From Phellopilus nigrolimitatus (lineage: Eukaryota; Basidiomycota; Agaricomycetes; Hymenochaetales; Hymenochaetaceae), in contig JAJOHG010000382.1 in NCBI GenBank assembly GCA_021029095.1, forward strand, positions 1-24,235: DNA of 24,235 nucleotides, given 5' to 3'. This document shows positions 11,276-20,721 of this stretch, piece after piece. The first letter of the stretch is position 1. Every line of letters begins with the position of its first letter. The notes under the pieces were generated by a model. That model saw only the letters and a list, made by a program, of their open reading frames with translations, had not been told where the DNA came from and ran no database searches. A program made the translations under genes and the position numbers.

Positions 11276-13079
11276 GCGATTGTCACGGAATCTTCAGAGA
11301 CCAGACCCAGGTACAATTCCAGAGTCATAACAGATTAAACTTCGTGTCACAGCAGAGAGAGACTCTTCGTAGCTCACAGATTAGTAGAGTACGCCGCAAT
11401 CATAGGGCAAAAAAGCAAAGGGTTGTTTGCAGTCCGAAGTTCGCTTATTGTAAATCTTATGCATGACTCAAACCCCTCTGTACCACACTGTTGTATTCCA
11501 CCATTCGATAAAAGGCTATAAAGGCTTTCCGAAGCATTCGGAGCCATTGGGTAGATAGGCGCTCCGCTGCGCCGCGCGCCGTCGTCATCGGTGACGAAGA
11601 GCGCACCGCGGAGGACGATCTGAGTGCACGCGCAAATAAGAGAGAAAATAAAATATGACGTTGAGCGCCAAAGGAAAAGACGTCCAGCCTATCCACGGAC
11701 GATAGTCAGTCTTGACCGAGATCCGATACCACTAATGCGTCACAGCTCACAAAATCCTTGAGCATTGCAAGTCAGGTCAGTTGTAAGAAAACAGAGTCGG
11801 ATTGTCTCCCAGAGACTGCGTAGAATCTTGTTCTGTCGAAAACGGAGAAATAGAGTCACAGGGTTAAAATAGCAGTCGACCGGTCGACCGTGGTTGTTGA
11901 GGGGAACAAGAAGGCGAGAAGCTAATTGGGGAGTACGACAACTGGTGGTTTTTGTGGCAGCTGACAGCAGTGCAGAAGGGCCAACAAAGCGAGAATACCT
12001 GACGGGCCTGAAGGCGAAGAACGACCCTAATTCTGATGTTCATACAACAAGTTAAGAAGACGAGAGATGATGTGTCGTAGAAGACCTCAGTATTTAGTGA
12101 TTGTGGATGAGCGCGCGGTAACCAACTGAGATTTCGTCATTTTGAGTACTTGAAGTTATTTGGGATAAGGGGCATCCCATGAAGAAAATCCTTAAGGATA
12201 CCGCGTGAGCGCCATCGTGCGCTGTAAAGCCATAGAAGTAGGGGAATGCGCTGATAATCAAACTGGGATCTGTGATCGGCGCGCAAAGACCTTCGATACG
12301 GATGGCATCGTCGTGACGCCGCCATTTGGGCCGCACTGTGAACTCACAAGCTTAAGGGCGATGCTAAGGTAATGGCGACTGTCAAGCTCGCTCGCGGTGA
12401 CCTCGGAGCTGATCGACATAATATTAATAAGAAGCCGAGCCTCGAACGCAACACGCAGGGCAAATTAAAAATGACCTCTAACCAGGAATACCAACATGAT
12501 CCTAAGTTATTTTAACAAAATGCTTTGCCTTGGCGGCTCCACGTCCGACAACCATCAAGCACTTGGTCATGGGCTTGATACGTGCGACTTCGAAGTAGCT
12601 GTGCTTGATTTATTCGCGAGTGCAGCGACTATAGTCTAAAGTCCGAGCCGTTTATTCCCGACCTTCCCTCATAGATAAGGCAGCGGCCGAGCGCGCGTCG
12701 GCCGATCTGCTTACCGGGCGTCCGCGACAGGGAGTTCAGTAGCCAACAGCACCGACGTTGTTGAAAATGCACGAAAGTAAGAGATAAAAGAGCAAACCCC
12801 AGTTGACGTAGATGATGACGAACAGGTATCTGTAGACGAAGAGATAGGAATAGATAGGGTGAAAATAAGAGACGGCTTGCTTACGTGACTGGTTTGTGGA
12901 GGTTGGTGCAGGATTGGCGCGGGCGCTCGGCAAGTGCCGCTGAATACTTATCCGACCAATAATAGAACGGTCTCAATCCATATACTTACTTCGTGAATGG
13001 CCACCTTTAAATTCAATTTTCCTGGCCCCGTCGTGGACATCGTTTACTTCCCCCACTCTCCCCAGCACCGTCCGCGACG
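11276..13079. other. Long region with coding-like fragments but no resolvable gene
   Basis: I could not build a gene here. On the minus strand several pieces have coding-like codon use. One is 12348-12419, an ATG followed by 23 codons (SSEVTASELDSRHYLSIAL) and a perfect GTGAGT donor, which resembles the N-terminus of DUF6533 proteins. Others are 12100-12340 and about 11500-11640 (VLRGALFVTDDDGARRSGAP). They do not join in phase, and stops interrupt them. At 12736-12933 a hydrophobic frame (YRYLFVIIYVNWGLLFYLLL) follows another possible intron. The perfect 14-bp palindrome GTCGACCGGTCGAC lies at 11875-11888. The region may hold a decayed membrane-protein gene next to the intact ones. Confidence 0.35.
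12348..12419 (-). pseudogene. Possible first exon of a decayed or unresolved DUF6533-like gene
   Basis: ATG at 12419 starts 24 codons rich in G/C third positions, ending at a GTGAGT donor in phase 0. The residues ASELDSRHYLSIALKL resemble the segment that precedes the DUF6533 core, as in the gene at 6726 (NVQNQHYARLAAMV). No continuation with the expected YD-x-LITL-x-x-E motif was found within reach on the minus strand. This is either the remnant of a related gene or a chance open frame. Confidence 0.25.
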
Positions 13080-14965
13080 ATGAGCAGCGCTCAACATCTA
13101 TCAGCGCGTGCGTAGTGACATCAAAACGCAGTTTAAAATGCTAATCCCCAACCCTGATCGCTGTACATATCTACAGGTGCCACCAGCCAGTTGCGTGCCT
13201 CCCTTTTATCAATTCTCTTCCCGGTTTCCTGACTTATCGCCTTCCCTCCAGATTCGACGGCGGCGATGTGTCCTTTATCATCATAGCCGGCGCTCTCGTC
13301 TTTCTCATGGTCCCTGGTCTTGGTAATCATTTCTCTGCGAAATTGCCTTATTCATAGCCATTTCATTGAATATGCAAACGATGCTCTTCCAGCTTTCCTT
13401 TACTCCGGTCTAGCAAGACGAAAATCCGCCCTTTCCCTCATATGGGCCGTCTCTGCTAGTAATGCAGTCGTCATCTTCCAGTGGTTTTTCTGGGGATATT
13501 CGCTCGCCTTCTCCCCAAGTGCAACAAATGGTTTCATCGGTGACCTCGACCGCTTTGGGCTCAGAAACACTCTAGGAGGTGCTAGCCCAGGTTCCCCTCT
13601 CATTCCAGACCTTCTGTATTCTTTCTATCAGATGGAATTTGCATGCGTCACCGTCGCCATTTTGATGGGGGCGTTAGCGGAACGCGGGCGTGTCTTTCCC
13701 GCCATGATTTTCGTATTTGCATGGATGACTATAGTTTATTGTCCACTAGCATGCTGGCCCTGGAACATCAATGGCTGGGCTTTCAAGTGGGGAGTGCTGG
13801 ATTATGCTGGAGGAGGCCCTGTTGAGATCGGTAGCGGCGTGAGCGGTCTCGCCTTTTCCTGGGTACTTGGTCGCAGAACGGAGAAAGAACTTCTCAACTT
13901 CCGCCCGCACAACGTATCCATGGTCGCCCTCGGCACCTTTCTCCTCTGGTTTGGATGGCTCGGCTTTAATGGAGGCAGTTCGTTTGGTGCAAATTTACGC
14001 GCGATCATGGCCATATGGAATTCCATGCTTGCGGCAGGATTTGGTGGGATAGTATGGTGCTTGCTGGATTGGCGGCTCGAGAGGAAATTCACGATGGTTG
14101 GATTCTGCTCCGGAACAATAGCAGGCCTTGTAGCTGCTACGCCTGCGTCTGGTTTCATTGAGCCTTGGGCGGCTCTAGTCATGGGCGTCGTTTCTGGGGC
14201 AGCTTGCAATTTTGCCACCAAGTGTAAGTTACTATCTCTTACTTCATTATTTCTATATTACTAAGTGGTTGTCAAGTGAAATTCCTTGTGCGCATCGACG
14301 ACGCCCTCGATCTGTATGCTGAGCACGCTATTGGTACGTCATCTTACTTCCGCTCAATGTCGCCGCTTGACTTAAGTTCGATTAGGTGGGATCATCGGCC
14401 TTATTTTCAATGCGCTTTTCGCGAAAGGGAGGATTGTCGCACTCGATAATGTGAATACGACAAATCCGGGCGGCTGGCTGGACCACAACTGGAAGCAGCT
14501 CTACATCCAAGTTGCGTACGTCTGCGCTACCTGCGCATACTCTTTCGTCATGACTGTGGTACTTGCGAAGACGATCGACCTGATTCCCGGCTTGCACTTG
14601 CGCGCGGCGGTCGACGCCGAGCACATGGGCATGGATGACTACCAGGTGCGTTTTTCTGTCCCCCAAATGAGAATCAAACCACTGACTTCTTCTGACAGAT
14701 CGGTGAATTCGCGACCGATTATATAGAGGTGCGGCGCGATTTCGATGATTGGACGCCGCCTGCGTCCGTGGAAAAGACGTGGAATCTCAGATCCAGGGTC
14801 GACGGCTCTGATTCCAAGTCGTCGATAGGACTGTCGCAGCACGTCGCCGCTGGCGATAGACATGGACAGCCGGACGTCGGGCTACACCACCAGCACAGGC
14901 CCCACAGTCCGGTCGCTCCGACCCAGAATGGAAAGGCGCTGGAACCAATCTCGGAGAAGGTGTAA
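13080..14965 (+). CDS. Ammonium transporter, Mep/Amt family (Mep1/3-like)
   Basis: Seven exons give 511 residues: 13080-13111, 13177-13194, 13252-13322, 13393-14223, 14277-14333, 14386-14645 and 14699-14965. It moves ammonium across the plasma membrane. Amt hallmarks are FDGGDVSFIII near residues 18-28, PGLAFLYSGLARRKSALS (38-55), VIFQWFFWGYSLAFS (67-81), WNINGWAFKWGVLDYAGG (164-181), GWLGFNGGS (228-236) and DDALDLYAEHAIGGIIGLIFNALF (325-348). The second pore histidine is His334. At the position of the first pore histidine the protein has Glu185 (GGPVEIGSG), the substitution known from yeast Mep1 and Mep3 but not Mep2. The tail after about residue 420 is cytoplasmic and hydrophilic. Exon 1 ends at a GTAGTG donor; that choice and the 18-nt second exon are set by phase and by the CTGAC branch point before 13251. 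Transcription under nitrogen limitation is usual for the family but not visible here. Confidence 0.93.
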
Positions 14966-15419
14966 ACTGCAAGGCGGGAGAGAAAAGAGCTCTCGTGGTT
15001 TCATTACGGTCCACCATATGAGCTCATATATAACTTCGTTCTTAATCTATACCGCATCTTCTCGATGCGCAAACTGTACACGGCTCTTTTCCCTGCTCAA
15101 CCACATCATCTATATTACTATTCGTACATTCGTATACACGTTTGGGGAGTTAGTCCAGGGCGGAGGATAATTCGTAAACTATATGCCTAGAAGAATTTTA
15201 GTATTTACAGCTCGATACAGCTCGAAACAGCTCGAAGCTTGGGATGATCGACGCTTACATAATGGCGCTTGAAATTTCGTAAATGCGGAAGTTTGTTACT
15301 CGTCAGCAAAACGGTCTTTCCAGAGGGGTTTCTCAGGTCAAGCTAGGAGAAGAAAAAGTGTGTTTCTTTCATACTCTTAAACAAGATGAGTTCCCTGAGA
15401 AGTAACAATCACCTTCCAG
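14966..15419. other. Intergenic region between ammonium transporter and uS8m gene
   Basis: This contains the 3' flank of the transporter and the promoter of the ribosomal protein gene. A small tandem repeat is the only structure noticed (separate entry). No reading frame with family resemblance was seen. Confidence 0.5.
15207..15236. repeat. Three tandem copies of a 10-bp unit
   Basis: The unit ACAGCTCGAW is repeated three times head to tail, with the W position reading T, A, A. It sits about 185-215 bp upstream of the uS8m start codon. It could be a protein-binding site or simple slippage. Confidence 0.6.
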
Positions 15420-15884
15420 ATGCCTCTCCCGCACGACCTCTGCGCTCGCGTGCAAAACGCCTTCCGCGCCCGCCATCTCCGAGTGTGCGTCGACCACACC
15501 ACGCAGAACCTCGGCATCCTCTCCATCCTCCTGCGCGCCGGCTTCGTCTCCAGCCTCTCGCGCGGGACGCCCGCGGGGCCCTCGCCCGACGCGTTCCTGC
15601 AGGCCGGCGACGCGTACCGCCGCATCTGGGCGGACCTCAAGTTCCGCGACGACCGCCCCGTGCTCGCCGCGATGGAACTCGTCAGCCGCCCGAGCCGCCG
15701 CGTGTTCATGGACGCCGGCGAGATCCGGCGGATGTGCTCGGGCAGGCGCGCGCAGCAGGTCAAGCCGCTGGGCATGGGCGAGGTCGCGATCGTGCGCACC
15801 GCGAATAAGGAGCACGAGTGGTTAGAGGCGCGGGAAGCGCTGAGACTAGGATTGGAAGGAGAGGTCATCTGCCGGGTGCGGTAG
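15420..15884 (+). CDS. MRPS8: Mitochondrial small-subunit ribosomal protein uS8m
   Basis: A single-exon gene of 154 residues, the usual size for fungal mitochondrial S8. It binds the central domain of the small-subunit rRNA and is needed for assembly of the mitochondrial 37S subunit. The family landmarks are the start MPLPHDLCARVQNAFRAR, NLGILSILLRAGFVSSLSRG (residues 30-49), RRIWADLKFRDDRPVL (about 67-82), the SRPSRRVFM strand, and the C-terminal block VKPLGMGEVAIVRT followed by EHEWLEAREAL and GGEV-like GLEGEVICRV, which corresponds to the S8 signature. The ATG at 15420 fits alignment with known starts. There is no separate presequence; S8m proteins often lack an obvious one. The gene is much richer in G+C at third positions than its surroundings, as expected for a well expressed gene. 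Confidence 0.93.
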   Translation: MPLPHDLCARVQNAFRARHLRVCVDHTTQNLGILSILLRAGFVSSLSRGTPAGPSPDAFLQAGDAYRRIWADLKFRDDRPVLAAMELVSRPSRRVFMDAGEIRRMCSGRRAQQVKPLGMGEVAIVRTANKEHEWLEAREALRLGLEGEVICRVR

Positions 15885-16239
15885 GGCTCTTTGTTGTGGT
15901 TTTGTGGTGAGCGGCGAACGTCTGAGTCGGTTCTATGTGACTAAAACGCTCATCTTTTGCAAGTTGTCGGCTTTCTTTTTCCCCTTCTTTCATTTGTCTA
16001 ATGTTATCCAGTCCCACTCGCATTTGAACGCCTAATGAAACGACGGCTATAAACACACCAGACCTTCTCAGAAACGAAAGAAAGTGGTGATGCAAATTAA
16101 TCTCTATTCAGTTCCAGAAATATGCAAGAAGAAAAATCATTAAAGATAAAAGAAGATATGCGGCAACTCGTTAGTCCATGTTAATCCATGTTAGTCTCGT
16201 ACAAGCTCGTTTGTCCATGCAGATCCATCCCCATTTCGC
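15885..16239. other. Convergent 3' intergenic region
   Basis: This lies between two genes that point at each other. It holds a short imperfect repeat of a 10-bp unit, TTAGTCCATG then TTAATCCATG then TTAGTC, at about 16171-16196. There is nothing else of note. Confidence 0.5.
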
Positions 16240-18249
16240 TCAGAGACAATCCCAGCCAAGGACGAAATCCTCCTCGACCTTCACCGGCTGAGGCTCTGGT
16301 TTTTGTGCTTCTTGTTTGATATCTTCCAAGACAATTTGCTCGCCCTCGACATCTGCAGCGGGCTCGGCCTCCTCAGTCTGTTTAAACGCAGTGCGCTTGC
16401 CGCAGATATCTGTGCCGAAACGCTCCTGGAAGAGCAGGTTCACGACATTGCGTGAAGAGATGGTCTCCGTCTCCATCGTTGAGATGAATCTGGCAGCATT
16501 TTGAGCGATAATCTAGAAAGACGACGAAAGGTCACTTACGGTTCAAACGCGTTAACGTAGTAGAGTCCAGGAGCTAAGACCACGGGAGGAAATGTGGTCG
16601 TAGGAGGAAGCACGGGGTATGCATCCCACTAAAACGTCCTGTCAGACACCGATGTTGTGGAGAATCAAAGAAAGGACACACCTCCTTTCGAAGAACCCAC
16701 CCGACCTTGCCTCCGAATACCGTATTCAACCATTCATCCGAACGCTCCTCCTTCGAGAAGATTTTGACAACATGTTCTTCGCGTCCGGGAGCAATCGGTC
16801 CGTGGTAGGAAAGCGAATTGAACTCTGGGACCTTACCCCCGAGCCGTGCACCCTCATATGTCGTCAACACTGAGACTGGAACTTTTGAGCCCGACTTCAA
16901 AGCGAAGTAGGCTGGGTCCGGGCTCTGTGCAGTTGTTGTGAGAAGCGTAACGTGCAAGTGGACATATGGTTGAGGCGGGACTGCCGGTGAAGCTTCGGGA
17001 GCAAAAAGACCGCTTCTCGAGGCAACCTTGATTCCAGTGGAGTGGAAGGGAGCAGCAATGATGACATCATTGTAGGTCTTGGTCTCGCCAGAGGATGTTT
17101 TGATGATCCAAGAGCCTTCTTTCTCGACGATGGAGGTAACCTTCATATTGAGGTGTCAGATATTTGTAGTGGATACAGTGAGATCCAACGAAAAACCTAC
17201 AGTTGTATTCAGATACAATCTTGCTCCCGAACGAGCCAAGAAGTTTTGGAATATCTGGAAGTTGCCTCCCTTTACACTCGAAGCACCATTTGCAGCTATT
17301 GAGGCCATGCCTTCCAAAGCATGTATTTTGTCAAGGTCCTGATTACAGAACGAAATCAATTACTTCTACAATGGTGCAACGTGTATTGCAAGTTGCGCTT
17401 ACCTGGCCATAATTGACTCTAGTCGCGGATTCAATCACTTCTCTCGAGAACAGATGTGAAACTCCTTGTAAGTCGAAATACTCTGCTGCAGTCTGTGCCA
17501 CGACATTCGTCCATCCCAGCTCAGACGCGAGCTCAGTGATGTTTGACCACGAAGGACTGGAGGGCGAGTAGAGAGAAATGAATTTTCCGATCATCCCCTT
17601 CACTCTTCATGAACAAAATTTGTCAGTATAGTTGCCTTGGGTCATTACTATTAGTAGAACTCACAAGCCCTTTGTTTTTGACGGAGACCTGAATCCATAG
17701 CGCCAGAGGGCCTTGATGTTGTCAAGCCATCCAAATATACCACTGCCTCCGTTCATCTGCTAAAGACATAAACAAGACGTTCGAAAAGTATTCATCCTTT
17801 GAACGTACAATGAAGACAAATTTCTCGCCGTCCCAGAAACCGACGGACTCGTTGTCATCGTCGTCGAACTTAATCTTCGTCAGGTTGAACTCTTGTGCTG
17901 CGCGCCATAAGTTCTTGTTGGACTCGACGAAAATGGATGCTCCCAGCTCGACAGGATCGAGTGTGGCGTCATCGTAGGGAAAGACGGTTGTACTTCGGCC
18001 TCCGACGTATCCTTCGCGTTCGTAGACGTCGACTTCTACGGCGACGCCGGAGCGGGCCCTTGCCTTGGCAGCCCAGAACGCAGCTGAGGAACCTCCAGCA
18101 CCCGCGCCAATAATTGCGATTTTGTGAGCCACGACATCAGAAGAGACGTCGACGGACGAGCCTGGATATATCCAGTCGAACAAGCTGAGGGACGTTACGG
18201 AGAGAGGGAGCGCGAGGGCGCCGAGCAGTTTGAGAGACGAGCAGCGCAT
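16240..18249 (-). CDS. Prenylcysteine oxidase (prenylcysteine lyase), FAD-dependent
   Basis: Seven exons give 557 residues: 17809-18249, 17665-17759, 17403-17604, 17201-17338, 16682-17140, 16540-16628 and 16240-16489, with 49-64 bp introns all in phase. The enzyme oxidatively cleaves farnesyl- or geranylgeranyl-cysteine released from degraded prenylated proteins, yielding cysteine, a prenyl aldehyde and hydrogen peroxide. Residues 1-20 form a signal peptide. HKIAIIGAGAGGSSAAFWAA (about 42-61) is the FAD-binding GxGxxG loop, followed by VYEREGYVGGRSTT. The prenylcysteine-lyase domain shows LWRYGFRSP, FISLYS, ATRVNYGQ, the strongly conserved IHALEGMASIAANGASSVKGG segment, and YYVNAFEPFISTMETE near the C-terminus. 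Acidic residues follow to the stop. Start 18249 is chosen because it begins a good signal peptide; the frame stays open upstream to an ATG at 18444. One acceptor (17759 or 17756) is ambiguous by three bases. Turnover of prenylated pheromones is a possible role in a mating fungus, by inference. Confidence 0.92.
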
Positions 18250-18489
18250 GATGGGCGTGTCTGAGTCTCGCAGCAGCAGCAGCAGCGACGCAAGGGCGTT
18301 GGAGACGCGTCGGCCAGTAACCGGCAACTTTGTAGCCACGCGACGGTACGGCAAATGCCGACCGAGTTTAGCCGCAAAGCCGTGTGTCGAGATGTCGAGT
18401 TGGGGAAAAAAGGTCCGCATACATCCAGCTAGAGCTATGGGCACTCACGGCAATCTCTGTCCTTCTCCGCCTCCTCGTCTTCCTTCACG
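18250..18489. promoter_or_regulatory. Compact bidirectional promoter region
   Basis: Only 240 bp separate the start codons of the divergent prenylcysteine oxidase and F-box genes, so the two must share upstream DNA. It contains a short CAG microsatellite (five units) at about 18271-18286 and a pyrimidine-rich stretch just before 18490. No TATA box is evident. Confidence 0.5.
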
Positions 18490-20375
18490 ATGGCAAACAC
18501 CCTGTCCCCCATCCTGCACATCCCGGCAGAGCTGACAGAGCACGCTCTCGTCTTATCGCACCCGCGCGACGTTGCCAGCTTTGCCCAGACGTGTCGCACC
18601 GCGCGCGCACTCGTGTACGAGGCCCACGATCAGCATCTCTGGCGCAACCTGTTCCTGGAGCAACCGTTTGATGACCCGAGGCGCTCGGTGGCGGCGTCTG
18701 CCGCCGCGGGAGGCAGCACCCCTTCCGAATCGGTTGATTGGAAGAAGGCGCTCCAGAGGCGTGTCCATGCCATGTGCGTCATCCAGAAGATTGACGCCCA
18801 TCCCCCACAGCTGGCCGCCGCCCTTCGCGCTCTCATCACTATCGCGCGCGGCGCGCCGCCCATGCCAGAGCTGTCTGACAAATCTAAGGACTTGGTATGG
18901 CTCGCCGACCTCACTCGCGAACACAGCGTGTTCGACGCCGACATGTCAGCAGAGGACTGGACCCCCGAGGAGCAGCAGCAGCGCATGGAGCTGTGGACAT
19001 ACATCGGCTGGCGCGATAGCGTCTTGAACGCGGACGGTGCAGGGCTCCTCGAGACGCGAAATGCGTCGCGGCGCTTCGTGTATGACATGAGGAACTACGC
19101 TCGCGAGAACCTCTGGGGCCCGTTCCTCCCCGACAAAAGCGGTCACGTCAACTGGAAACACGTCGAGTCGATCATAACGATTATTCATTGCAACTTGTCG
19201 GACTTGGGCGACCTTTGGTCCAATACTCGTCCCCCGACGGACTATGATGCCATTCGAGCGTACTCAGCTCCTGGCGCTCACCAGCGCGATCCGAGGGACT
19301 GGGCGGGAGTGGGAGGGACATGGCGGAGATTCGTCTGTTTCATGGATTATCGGTGTGCAAGCCCTGTGTCATTTCCTCCTGTCGAGTTTCTTACGTTCTT
19401 TTAGAGATCTCTTTTGTATGTTAATGCGCCTGTCGCATCTCTTGCTTTTAGCACTAATTTCTTCTTCTGCTCTCGTGTGAGCAGCCTATAATGTAAGGCA
19501 TATACTTAGATCCTCTCGGAACGTTACTGAACTTCTTTTAACTTCAAGTTCTCGCGCAGAGCATACAATTCAACGTTCTTCGACGATGATGAATTCCAAG
19601 AAGCAACGCGCCTGATCGAGCTCAGTCTGCGCGTCACGAAAGTCGTCGAAGTCGCCTCGCCCTCCGGCTCGTCGAACGCGTCCCCGAAATCATCTCCGAC
19701 CACGTCCACGCCGACGTCCGGACCGCTGGCTTCCTCGGTCACGCCCGAGGCCCTCCAGCCGCGCCCGGTCATCCATTTTGCAGGGACGTCGCGCGGCGGG
19801 AACGGGAACGAGTCGCGGGTGCGCGGGTCCGTGCGCATGACGCCCGACGGGCGCATCCGCTGGCGTTTCGTGAGTGTATGTTCTCCGTTCCGTCCTGTCG
19901 TTTTCCATCTATTCTGTTCTTTTTTTTTTCGGTGTCGCCCTCCGTGACATTTTCCCCCGTCTCTTCTTTCTACTATTTGGATTTACTGGTGGGTCGGCTG
20001 ACTAACACCGAGATCCCCAAGGCGTCGATATACGACGGCCATTCGCAATGGAGGTGTGTTTCTTCCGATAAAGTGCATTTAGGACGGCATTGCTGATCCA
20101 ACCTGCAGCTCGGAGGGCGTACAAATCGGAAACGTCTGCAGCGCGGCCGGGGTCGTCGGCACCTGGACGGGCGCGAACCACGAAGACGGTTAGTATCAGC
20201 GCAATTACCACTTAAGCATGCTAATCTTGCGTCGAAATAACAGGTGATCCGGCTGGTGAGCGACCTCGATTTTCTGGGATTTTCCCTGTGTATATCTGTC
20301 TCTAATTATATTGAATTAGGTCCTTTTTGGCTGTGGAAGGTTGAAGACGACCACCCGAGCCACTTGAATAAGTAG
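18490..20375 (+). CDS. F-box domain protein
   Basis: Eight exons give 460 residues: 18490-19352, 19405-19415, 19485-19492, 19549-19869, 20022-20053, 20109-20188, 20244-20255 and 20320-20375. The F-box lies at residues of about 8-55 (ILHIPAELTEHALVL, DVASFAQTCR, LWRNLF). By family knowledge this motif binds Skp1 and makes the protein the substrate-recognition part of an SCF ubiquitin ligase. The rest matches a fungal F-box family: FMDYRDLFSYNFSRRAYN, FDDDEFQEATRLIELSLRV, PVIHFAGTSR, VRMTPDGRIRWRF, then IYDGHSQWSSEGVQIGNV, GVVGTWTGANHEDGDPAGPFWLWK. The 11-nt exon and the 8-nt exon are accepted because they restore the family motif DYRDLFSYN in phase, each with proper GT..AG neighbours. The intron at 19870-20021 is longer (152 bp) with a textbook CTGACTAAC branch site. 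The substrate is unknown. Confidence 0.9.
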
Positions 20376-20721
20376 CTCCCCTCCGGAAGACCGCTCTCAG
20401 GGGAAAAAAGCAGAGAAATCCCGAAAAGGGGACGGCGATTTTCTTTCAGGATGAGGATATTCTAAACCCGAAGTACTTACGTGGTGTGTACGATACGCAT
20501 GTGTATGCAGTTTGGAAACTTGGACGGATGTGTTTTGTGGCTTTATTCTGTTTTCTTTTGGGAGGTTCTGTGCGTTCGGTTCTCGCTTTTTTTCCCGGAT
20601 GCTTGATAGCGACTCTCATTTTTGCCTATGTCGATGGAACTGATACTATACACACTTATGTACACTTGGCTCTCTTCCCGGAGTCATGGAATACTGCTGT
20701 AAGAATGGTGGGTTCGGTCAT
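20376..20721. other. Convergent 3' intergenic region
   Basis: A/T-rich 3' flanks of the F-box and hydrolase genes. A 110-codon plus-strand open frame here has a hydrophobic stretch but no family resemblance and lies entirely in presumed untranslated sequence, so it is not called. Confidence 0.45.

Noticed and set aside
11875..11888. Perfect 14-bp palindrome GTCGACCGGTCGAC
   Set aside because: It is isolated, not near a recognised start codon, and plausible by chance; kept only as a note in the regional entry.
13802..14221. A 139-codon open frame on the minus strand inside the ammonium transporter gene
   Set aside because: It is the antisense of strongly conserved Amt coding sequence and has no splice sites or family resemblance of its own.
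15369..15868. Long minus-strand and second plus-strand frames across the uS8m gene
   Set aside because: They are shadows caused by the very high G+C content; only the frame starting at 15420 matches a known family.
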